The notes under the pieces were generated by a model. The model was given only the letters and a program-made list of their open reading frames with translations. It was not told the DNA's origin and made no database searches. The position numbers and the translations under genes are program-made. From contig JAEEIC010000249.1 in assembly GCA_016281165.1 (NCBI GenBank), positions 1 through 5,483 of the forward strand: a DNA stretch of 5,483 bases, in the 5' to 3' direction. Below, piece by piece: positions 1 through 4,599 of this stretch. Each line of letters starts with the position of its first letter. Positions within the stretch are counted from its first letter, which is position 1. Origin of the DNA: Bacillota bacterium. GTDB taxonomy: Bacteria; Bacillota; Clostridia; Peptostreptococcales; Anaerovoracaceae.

Positions 1-1265
1 AGGAGCACATTGGGGGCCCGCATGAGGACGGTGAGCAGCGCGAGCCTTCTCCTTTCGCCTCCCGAGAGCCTTCCTATCTCCATCGAATGTATGTAGGCGG
101 GGAAGAGGAAGCGCTCCAGCATCTGCGAGGCCGAGAGCCAGCCCTCGTCGGTCCTCACGTTGAGGGCCACGTTCTCCACATATTTGATTAGCCTCACGCC
201 GGGGTCGGGGTCCTTCGTCTCCTGCGAGAAATAGCCTATCTTTACGGTCTCGCCTCTTTCTATCGCGCCGCTGTCCGGCTCCAGCTCTCCCGCTATCATG
301 CGCAGCAGGGTGGTCTTGCCGCAGCCGTTGGGGCCGATGATGCCGACGCGGTCGTTCCGAAGGACTGTATAGTCGAAGTCTTTTATGATCTCCTTTTCGC
401 CGAAGCCCTTGGAAACGCCCCTGAGCTCGATGATCTTCTTGCCCAGCCGGCTCGAGACGCTGCTCATCTGCAGGCGCGGATCCTCGAAGCTCTGCTTCGC
501 CTTCTCGAGCTCCTCGAACCTCTGGATGCGGCCTTTCGCCTTGGTGGTCCTGGCGGGAGCGCTCCAGTGCATCCAGCGCAGCTCCTTCTTGTAGATGGCG
601 GCCCGCTTCCTCTCGCTCGCCATGGCCATCGAGAGCCTCGCGGCCTTTGCCTCGAGGTATTTGTCGTAATTGCCCTCATAGCTCACCAGGCGGCCTTTCT
701 CGATCTCGCAGATGCGGTCCGCGACCCTTTCGAGGAAGTAGCGGTCGTGGGTGATCATGATCACGGCGCCTTTGAACTCACCAAGGCGGTCCTCCAGCCA
801 TTCGATCGAGGCTGTGTCCATGTGGTTCGTAGGCTCGTCCAGTATCAGCAGGTCGGCCTTTTCGGCCAGCACCGCCGCCAGGGCGGCCCGCTTCTTCTGG
901 CCACCGGAGAGGGTCTTCATGAGAGCGGATGGGTCATCGATGCCCAGCTTCGAGAGCAGGCTCCGGCACTCGTACTCCTCCGCCCCGCCTTTGAGGCAGC
1001 TCATAGTCTGCTCGAGTATCGTGAGCTCGGGGTCGAAGGGCGGACCCTGCGGTAGGTAGGCGCTGCGAAGGCCGTTCATCCTCACGATCTCGCCGCCCTC
1101 GGGCTCCAACACCCCCGCCAGTATCCTGAGCAGGGTCGATTTGCCGCTGCCGTTGACGCCGACCAGGCCTATCTTGTCGCCCTCGTGGATCACGAGGTCC
1201 ACGTCTTCTATGAGCTGCTTCTCGCTGAAATCCTTTTTTATATGTCTTGCCGTGATGAGATCCAT
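1..1265 (-). CDS. uup: Uup-like ABC-F family ATPase (C-terminus outside window)
   Basis: This is a soluble tandem-ATPase ABC-F protein with no membrane segments; the family acts on ribosomes or nucleic acid rather than in transport. About 421 residues are visible and the frame stays open to the window edge. Domain 1 has Walker A GVNGSGKST (36-44), signature LSGGQ (119-123), Walker B LLILDEP (139-145) and the switch His in ITHDRYF (H173). The linker around residues 228-253 carries ARTTKAKGRIQRFEEL, typical of the Uup branch. Domain 2 has Walker A GPNGCGKTT (311-319) and signature LSGGE (400-404). The second Walker B and any C-terminal coiled coil are cut off; family members are usually 530-640 residues. 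The ATG at 1263-1265 is chosen because a GAAAGGAG ribosome binding site lies 5 nt upstream. E. coli Uup is linked to transposon excision and ribosome function. The Uup assignment rests on the linker; ABC-F membership is certain. Confidence 0.93.
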   Translation of the reverse strand, partial: MDLITARHIKKDFSEKQLIEDVDLVIHEGDKIGLVGVNGSGKSTLLRILAGVLEPEGGEIVRMNGLRSAYLPQGPPFDPELTILEQTMSCLKGGAEEYECRSLLSKLGIDDPSALMKTLSGGQKKRAALAAVLAEKADLLILDEPTNHMDTASIEWLEDRLGEFKGAVIMITHDRYFLERVADRICEIEKGRLVSYEGNYDKYLEAKAARLSMAMASERKRAAIYKKELRWMHWSAPARTTKAKGRIQRFEELEKAKQSFEDPRLQMSSVSSRLGKKIIELRGVSKGFGEKEIIKDFDYTVLRNDRVGIIGPNGCGKTTLLRMIAGELEPDSGAIERGETVKIGYFSQETKDPDPGVRLIKYVENVALNVRTDEGWLSASQMLERFLFPAYIHSMEIGRLSGGERRRLALLTVLMRAPNVL

Positions 1266-1287
1266 GCCGGCTCCTTTCGCCCTTAGT

Positions 1288-1296
1288 ATTCTACCA
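1288..1296 (-). promoter_or_regulatory. Extended -10 promoter candidate for the uup-like gene
   Basis: The minus strand reads TGGTAGAAT, a TGn extension followed by a 5/6 match to TATAAT, about 22 nt before the start codon. No good -35 box is present at the usual distance, which an extended -10 can tolerate. The site lies just past the T-tract of the upstream gene's terminator, so it would restart transcription after termination. The implied leader is short, roughly 15 nt. Confidence 0.4.
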
Positions 1297-1300
1297 CAGA

Positions 1301-1341
1301 AACAAAAGCCCTCCCACATCCTTTTGCGGACGGGGGAGGGC
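1301..1341 (-). terminator. Rho-independent terminator of the YfcC-family carrier gene
   Basis: On the minus strand, about 20 nt after the carrier's stop codon, GCCCTCCC (1334-1341) pairs perfectly with GGGAGGGC (1308-1315). The stem extends inward through CGTCC/GGATG with one wobble, around a GCAAAA loop. A TTTTGTTT tract follows immediately (to 1301). The hairpin is strong and correctly placed between the carrier and the uup-like gene. Confidence 0.85.
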
Positions 1342-1361
1342 CCTTCCTTCGTTATCCGGGT

Positions 1362-2753
1362 CTAATAACCGATAAGGGTCGCGATCACTATCAGCACGAC
1401 CTGCAGGGCGAAGCAGCAGGCGTAGACGGGGATGAAGAACTTGTACCACTTGTTGAGGGGTATCTTGCCTATGCCGCACATGGTGGCGACGGAGCAGGTG
1501 GGCCAGAGCATGTTGGAATAACCGTCTCCGAACTGGTAGGCGAGAACGGTGGTCTGGCGGGAGACTCCCGCGAGGTCGCCGAGAGGCACCATGATGGGCA
1601 TGATGGCGGTCGCCTGGCCGGAGCCGGAGGGGATGAAGAAGTTGATGATGTTCTGGGCGACGAGCATCGAGATCGAAGAGCCGATGGAGCCCAGGCCGGT
1701 CATCAGCGAGGAGAGGGCGTGGACGACGGTGTCGATGATGACGCCCTTCTGCATGATGATGAGTATGGCCCTGGCCATGCCCACGACTATCATGCCGATG
1801 GCGATCTCCTTGTAGGCGGTGATGAAGTTGTCCTTGATCTGCTCGGGCCTGAAGCCGGCGATGACCGAGATCACGAGGGCGGAGATGATGAATACGGCGC
1901 TCATCTCGTTGATCCAGAAGCCGAGCTTGAGGGAACCGTAGACTATCACGCCGACGGTGCAGAGCATCGAGAGCAGTATGATCTTATGCCTTCCGGTGAA
2001 GACGGTATCCTCGTCGATATCGAGGGTGAAGGAAGAGAAGTCTTCGCCCGCGACGAGGCTCTTGGAGGGATCGGCCTTGACCCTGGCGGCGTAGCGCATG
2101 ACGAGGAGCGTCATCAGGGCATACTGAAGGAAGAAGATGATCCAGCGGAAGCCGAGGCCCGAGAAGAGGGGAAGCTCGGCGATGGACTGGGCGACTCCTA
2201 TGGTATAGGCGTTGGTGGTGGCGGAGGCGAAGCCGGTGGCGACGCCCACGAAGCACATGCAGAGGCCGACTATGGCGTCATAGCCCAGGGCGATGGCCAG
2301 GGCCACGAAGATGGGGACCAGGCCGTAGACGGTCTCAAGCTCGCCGTAGGTCGAGCCGGCGACGGCGAAGATGAGCATGCAGATGGGGATGAAGTACTTG
2401 CTGTCTCTCGCCCTGCTCCTCAGCAGCTTGTTGATCGCCGCGTTGAGGGCCCCGCTCTGCATGGCGCTGTAGGCCCAGAAGAAGCCGAAGCCGATGAGGA
2501 AGATGATGTTCCCGACCGCGACGAAGCCTTCGGGTATGGATACTATCATCTGGAACGGATTGACGGGAGACTGCTCCACTCTGGTGTAGCTCAGGGGGTC
2601 TACCACAGTATAGCCTGAGACCTCGTCGGTGTAGCGCTCATAGGTGCCGGCGGGGATGATATAGGTGCATATCGTCACCGCGACGATGATGATGAAGAGC
2701 AGCACCGGGGTGCTGGGCATCTGCAGGCCTTTTTTCTTCTTTTTATCAGACAT
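1362..2753 (-). CDS. yfcC: YfcC/DcuC-family inner-membrane carrier
   Basis: This 463-residue integral membrane protein belongs to the YfcC branch of the C4-dicarboxylate anaerobic carrier (DcuC) superfamily. After a short Lys-rich cytoplasmic start (MSDKKKKKG), hydrophobic segments begin at about 17-35 and recur from about 80 to the C-terminus. Conserved family features are visible: GSTYGELETVYG (133-144), TTNAYTIGVAQ (179-189) followed by ELPLFSGLGFRW, IPSGSGQATAIMPIMVPLGD (374-393) and QFGDGYSNMLWPT (407-419). The length is slightly under the E. coli YfcC size (about 500). The start is supported by GGAAGGAG 5 nt upstream of the ATG. It is transcribed alone, with its own promoter and terminator. 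Members are proposed to move dicarboxylates, amino acids or other carboxylates; the substrate cannot be read from sequence. The symbol denotes family, not proven orthology. Confidence 0.9.
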   Translation of the reverse strand: MSDKKKKKGLQMPSTPVLLFIIIVAVTICTYIIPAGTYERYTDEVSGYTVVDPLSYTRVEQSPVNPFQMIVSIPEGFVAVGNIIFLIGFGFFWAYSAMQSGALNAAINKLLRSRARDSKYFIPICMLIFAVAGSTYGELETVYGLVPIFVALAIALGYDAIVGLCMCFVGVATGFASATTNAYTIGVAQSIAELPLFSGLGFRWIIFFLQYALMTLLVMRYAARVKADPSKSLVAGEDFSSFTLDIDEDTVFTGRHKIILLSMLCTVGVIVYGSLKLGFWINEMSAVFIISALVISVIAGFRPEQIKDNFITAYKEIAIGMIVVGMARAILIIMQKGVIIDTVVHALSSLMTGLGSIGSSISMLVAQNIINFFIPSGSGQATAIMPIMVPLGDLAGVSRQTTVLAYQFGDGYSNMLWPTCSVATMCGIGKIPLNKWYKFFIPVYACCFALQVVLIVIATLIGY

Positions 2754-2781
2754 AAAAACTCCTTCCGATAAAGATGGAAAC

Positions 2782-2817
2782 TAATTTGATAGTCCGTGTA
2801 CAAATTATTTTAATTTG
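2782..2817. promoter_or_regulatory. Candidate operator over the -10 of the carrier promoter
   Basis: CAAATTA-TTT-TAATTTG (2801-2817) is a perfect 7-bp inverted repeat with a 3-nt spacer that covers the carrier's predicted -10 box and start point. A third TAATTTG half-site is at 2782-2788, in the leader, 29 bp from the equivalent arm. The position suits a repressor, but the AT-richness of the region raises the odds of chance palindromes, and no matching regulator is in the window. Confidence 0.35.
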
Positions 2818-2836
2818 GCGGAACACGCCTTGTCAA
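2807..2836 (-). promoter_or_regulatory. Sigma-A type promoter of the YfcC-family gene
   Basis: The minus strand shows a perfect -35 TTGACA (2836-2831), an 18-nt spacer and -10 TAAAAT (2812-2807, 5/6 match). Transcription would start near 2800, giving a leader of about 46 nt before the ATG at 2753. The spacer also contains a small inverted repeat, GGCG-5 nt-CGCC (2817-2829). Confidence 0.65.
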
Positions 2837-2920
2837 CAATAATAAATGTAAGAAATAAGAACAATTAGGGCGGGACGGCGCGCGCCCGCAAAAGCCTGCC
2901 GGCGGGAGGATATTTTGGTC

Positions 2921-2949
2921 TTGAAACGGCGTCTTTCTTGTGGTATTCT
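2921..2949 (+). promoter_or_regulatory. Promoter of the tRNA-Gly gene
   Basis: TTGAAA (2921-2926, 5/6 match to TTGACA), an exact 17-nt spacer and TATTCT (2944-2949, 4/6 match) sit upstream of the tRNA. Initiation near 2956 would leave a 5' leader of about 15 nt for RNase P to remove. A TATAAA at 2950-2955 is an alternative -10 but lacks a -35 partner. Confidence 0.55.
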
Positions 2950-2970
2950 TATAAAGCTTGAACAGAATAC

Positions 2971-3044
2971 GCGGGCGTAGTTTAATGGCAAAACAGCAGC
3001 TTCCCAAGCTGCGGTCGAGGGTTCGATTCCCTTCGCCCGCTCCA
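2971..3044 (+). tRNA. tRNA-Gly (anticodon CCC)
   Basis: The sequence folds as a standard cloverleaf. The acceptor GCGGGCG pairs with CGCCCGC. The D-stem is GTTT/AAAC, with AATGGCA in the loop. The anticodon stem is GCAGC/GCTGC around loop TTCCCAA, so the anticodon CCC (3003-3005) reads GGG. The T-arm is GAGGG-TTCGATT-CCCTT. The discriminator is T3041, as usual for bacterial tRNA-Gly, and CCA is encoded at 3042-3044. It is a single gene with its own promoter, not part of a tRNA cluster. Antisense reading frames here give the well-known spurious peptide containing ESNPRPQLG. Confidence 0.97.
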
Positions 3045-3080
3045 AAGGAAATGACCCCCGGAAGGGGTCATTTCCTTTGG
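3042..3080 (+). terminator. 17-bp hairpin terminator beginning in the tRNA CCA end
   Basis: Positions 3042-3058 (CCAAAGGAAATGACCCC) pair perfectly with 3064-3080 around a CGGAA loop. The functional terminator is probably the inner GACCCC/GGGGTC stem followed by ATTTCCTTT, with the A-rich arm pairing back to it. The poor U-tract (TTTCCTTT) makes it an imperfect intrinsic terminator. By symmetry it could also act on minus-strand transcripts. The stem includes the tRNA's own CCA, which is unusual. Confidence 0.6.
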
Positions 3081-3089
3081 AAGTGATAA

Positions 3090-3204
3090 GCGAAGGGGAT
3101 CGAAGCCTGAGAGGGCGTGGGGCTCCTGTGGAGCCCCACGGGTCGAGCACGCCTGAGGCGCGCGCAGACCGGAAGACCTGCGCAGCAGGGCTTCTTCCCT
3201 TCGC
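3090..3204. other. Multi-hairpin structured segment of unknown role
   Basis: An outer stem joins 3090-3099 (GCGAAGGGGA) to 3195-3204 (TTCCCTTCGC) with one wobble. It continues after a small internal loop as AAGCC/GGCTT (3103-3107 with 3189-3193). Inside are three hairpins: a perfect 11-bp stem CGTGGGGCTCC-TGT-GGAGCCCCACG (3116-3140), CGCC-TGA-GGCG (3150-3160) and GCGCAG/CTGCGC (3162-3183). The whole could fold as a four-way branched RNA or mark a palindromic mobile element. The outer arms resemble the T-arm and acceptor of the adjacent tRNA-Gly. No open reading frame of credible composition covers it, and I do not recognise a known RNA family. Confidence 0.45.
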
Positions 3205-3212
3205 CCGCTCCA
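3195..3212 (+). repeat. Exact duplicate of the tRNA-Gly 3' end
   Basis: TTCCCTTCGCCCGCTCCA here is identical to the last 18 bases of the tRNA gene (3027-3044), 168 bp downstream. Upstream of it the similarity stops, so no second tRNA is encoded. An inverted, imperfect copy of the same tRNA end lies at 3090-3108 (17 of 19 positions). The duplicate is followed, like the tRNA, by an A-rich stretch and a C/G hairpin terminator. This could be an attachment-site scar left by an integrase using the tRNA end, or the tail of a second, largely replaced tRNA copy. Confidence 0.7.
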
Positions 3213-3217
3213 CAGTA

Positions 3218-3240
3218 AAAGGGCCCCTTGGGGGTCTTTT
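3218..3240 (-). terminator. Terminator after the acetyltransferase gene (may act both ways)
   Basis: AAAGGGCCCC (3218-3227) pairs with GGGGTCTTTT (3231-3240) around a TTG loop, with two G-T wobbles. In the minus direction it starts 5 nt beyond the acetyltransferase stop codon and is followed by TTTTA. In the plus direction the hairpin runs into TTTTCTTTTCAC, so it would also stop read-through from the tRNA side. Confidence 0.65.
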
Positions 3241-3244
3241 CTTT

Positions 3245-3886
3245 TCACATCATTTTCTTCAGTTCAGCCTTTACCCTGGTGAGATCGCTGCAGGTGAGCA
3301 GGGGGATCATGCTGTTGATCTCCTCGATGCTCTTATCCCACCATCTGAGACTCAGCAGTATTTCAGTCAGCTCCTCGTCGAAGCGCTTTCTGATCGTCCT
3401 GGCGGGATCTCCGGCGGCGACGGTATAGGGATCGATATTTCTTCCTACGACGCTGTTTGCTCCTATGATGGCCCCGTCCCCTATATGCACCCCGGGCAGG
3501 ATGACGGCGTTCTGCCCGATCCAGACGTCGTTCCCGATGACCGTATCCCCCTTGAGCGGAAGATCCTCCATCGCGGGCGGATCCATGTCCCAGCCCTCCA
3601 GAGTATAGAAGGGGAACGTCGTCGCGGCGTTCATCTGATGATTGGCGCCGTTCATGACGAACTCGACGCCGGCGGCGATCTGGCAGAACTTCCCGATGAT
3701 GAGCCTGTCGCCGTTCCATTCGTAAAGATGCGTCACGTGGCTCTCGAAATCCGAGTCGGCGATGTAGGTGAAGTCTCCGACGATGATATTGGGCCTGGTA
3801 AGCGTCGGCTTCACGTATATCTCTTTGTCGTATCCGGCAACAGGATGTATGACGCCGGGATCCGGTCTCTTTCCGTTGTTCTTCAT
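3245..3886 (-). CDS. Vat/CatB-like hexapeptide-repeat O-acetyltransferase
   Basis: This 213-residue cytoplasmic protein is a left-handed beta-helix acyltransferase of the xenobiotic acetyltransferase group, which transfers acetyl from acetyl-CoA to hydroxyls on antibiotics such as streptogramin A (Vat) or chloramphenicol (CatB). Visible features are IIGKFCQIAAGVEFVMNGAN (63-82), then the conserved catalytic His (H83), and GDTVIGNDVWIG (113-124). The hexapeptide run continues ILPGVHIGDGAIIGANSVV (129-147), then PYTVAAGDPARTIRKRF (153-169) and a helical tail with LRWWD. Overall it is closer in pattern to Vat (MNGANHxM, NDVWIG) than to CatB. Length matches the family. The ATG follows GGGGGAGCAGG by 8 nt. 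It is monocistronic, divergent from the deformylase-like gene. Its natural substrate is unknown, and many chromosomal homologues are untested. Confidence 0.9.
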   Translation of the reverse strand: MKNNGKRPDPGVIHPVAGYDKEIYVKPTLTRPNIIVGDFTYIADSDFESHVTHLYEWNGDRLIIGKFCQIAAGVEFVMNGANHQMNAATTFPFYTLEGWDMDPPAMEDLPLKGDTVIGNDVWIGQNAVILPGVHIGDGAIIGANSVVGRNIDPYTVAAGDPARTIRKRFDEELTEILLSLRWWDKSIEEINSMIPLLTCSDLTRVKAELKKMM

Positions 3887-3937
3887 TTTTTATACCTGCT
3901 CCCCCGCGATGCTGTTTGGCATTTTTTCTTCCCTTAT

Positions 3938-3946
3938 ATTATATCA
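3938..3946 (-). promoter_or_regulatory. Extended -10 promoter of the acetyltransferase gene
   Basis: The minus strand reads TGATATAAT, a perfect extended -10 (TGnTATAAT), about 52 nt before the start codon. No recognisable -35 lies 16-18 nt upstream, where the DNA is GC-rich. The AT-rich core also offers a weaker plus-strand -10 (TATTAT, 3937-3942) with TTGGCA (3916-3921) 15 nt upstream, so a divergent promoter is possible. Confidence 0.55.
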
Positions 3947-3955
3947 TAAGCGGCA

Positions 3956-3996
3956 GGGCCGCGGGAGGACCGCTTTCCGCCGGGAAGCGCCGGCCC
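3956..3996. other. GC-rich intergenic hairpin
   Basis: CGCTTTCC (3971-3978) pairs with GGGAAGCG (3982-3989) around a GCC loop, and GGGCCG (3956-3961) can pair with CGGCCC (3991-3996) outside it. No U-tract follows, so it is not an intrinsic terminator. It sits between the two divergent promoters. Its role is unknown. Confidence 0.35.
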
Positions 3997-4002
3997 GGGG
4001 GA

Positions 4003-4034
4003 ACAAAAGACTGTGCCTGACCCCGTTCTTTTGT
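4003..4034. repeat. REP-like palindrome upstream of the deformylase-like gene
   Basis: ACAAAAGA (4003-4010) and TCTTTTGT (4027-4034) form a perfect 8-bp inverted repeat flanking CTGTGCCTGACCCC (4011-4024). The core, read on the minus strand as GGGGTCAGGCACAG, resembles from memory short dispersed palindromic elements in many bacterial intergenic regions. The right arm abuts the candidate -10 of the downstream gene. Dispersal in this genome cannot be judged from one copy. Confidence 0.4.
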
Positions 4035-4042
4035 GTTAAGAT
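4034..4042 (+). promoter_or_regulatory. Candidate promoter of the deformylase-racemase unit
   Basis: TGTTAAGAT is an extended -10 (TGn plus a 4/6 match to TATAAT) located 52 nt before the ATG at 4094, with no convincing -35. It begins at the last base of the palindrome's right arm, so hairpin formation or a bound protein there could affect initiation. The alternative start is the plus-strand -10 near 3937-3942. Confidence 0.35.
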
Positions 4043-4093
4043 AAAGACGCGGGCCGCCGAAAAGCGGCGTATATCCGAAAGGAGAGGCTTATC

Positions 4094-4573
4094 ATGGAAC
4101 GCGAGATACTCCTGCTGGGAGACCCGAGGCTCTATCAGGTCTCGGAAGAAGTTAAAAAAGAAGAGCTTGAAGAGCTGCGGCCGGTCTTTGCCGACATGTT
4201 CGACTGCATCAGGGGCATACGCAGGGACTACGGCTTCGGCAGGGCGATAGCGGCGCCGCAGATCGGGGTCATGAAGCGCCTCATCTGCATGCTGACAGAC
4301 AAAGAGTACGTGATCATCAATCCCAGCCTCGAGTTCGTGGGGGACGAGATGATGGAGCTGATGGACGACTGCATGTCGTTCCCGAAGCTTTTGGTGCGCG
4401 TCAGGAGGCACAGGCACTGTATCCTGCGCTATACCGACGAGAACTGGCAGCCGCGGACGAAGATCATGGACGACGACATGGCGGAGCTGATCCAGCACGA
4501 ATACGACCATCTGGACGGGATCCTTGCGACCATGAGGGCTGTCGACGACAAGTCCTTCGCGATGAAGAAATAA
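4094..4573 (+). CDS. def: Peptide deformylase-like metalloprotein with variant motifs
   Basis: The 159-residue cytoplasmic protein has the peptide deformylase fold signature; true members remove the formyl group from N-terminal formyl-Met with a bound metal. Motif 3 is intact: QHEYDHLDG (134-142), giving metal ligands H135 and H139 and catalytic E136. Motif 2, normally EGCLS, reads DDCMS (91-95), keeping the ligand C93 but changing Glu-Gly to Asp-Asp. Motif 1, normally GxGxAAxQ, reads GRAIAAPQ (49-56), with the second Gly replaced by Ala and Q56 kept. All metal and catalytic residues are therefore present. Length is typical (150-190). AAAGGAG lies 9 nt before the ATG. It heads a two-gene unit with the racemase 26 nt downstream. 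The DDCMSFP variant looks like a distinct deformylase-like subfamily, possibly a paralogue acting on other N-acyl substrates. Confidence 0.88.
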   Translation: MEREILLLGDPRLYQVSEEVKKEELEELRPVFADMFDCIRGIRRDYGFGRAIAAPQIGVMKRLICMLTDKEYVIINPSLEFVGDEMMELMDDCMSFPKLLVRVRRHRHCILRYTDENWQPRTKIMDDDMAELIQHEYDHLDGILATMRAVDDKSFAMKK

Positions 4574-4599
4574 AAGACTATGCCCGGAAAGGAAAGAAG

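Noticed and set aside
1719..2618. 299-codon plus-strand open frame
   Set aside because: It is antisense to the YfcC-family carrier, and its Asp/Glu/Gly/His-rich composition follows from the complement of that gene's codons; it has no supporting ribosome binding site or domain.
3090..3212. A second, complete tRNA gene
   Set aside because: Only the last 18 bases match the tRNA; no acceptor 5' strand, D-arm or anticodon arm precedes them.
2833..3248. Minus-strand open frames over the tRNA-Gly and the following repeat
   Set aside because: They translate the antisense of the tRNA into the classic spurious peptides (ESNPRPQLG, AKGIEPS); the frames are explained by the tRNA and its tail duplicate.
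1..3886. ABC-F protein plus Vat-like enzyme as a streptogramin resistance module (as in vga-vat pairs)
   Set aside because: The ABC-F protein is of the Uup type by its linker, the two genes are separated by the carrier gene, a tRNA and terminators, and they are in different transcription units.
3077..3949. 290-codon plus-strand open frame
   Set aside because: It is antisense to the acetyltransferase and runs through a terminator and the structured segment; it has no recognisable domain.
3944..4510. 188-codon minus-strand open frame opposite the deformylase-like gene
   Set aside because: It is a shadow of a gene with clear catalytic motifs, and its low-complexity His/Val/Asp-rich product matches no family.
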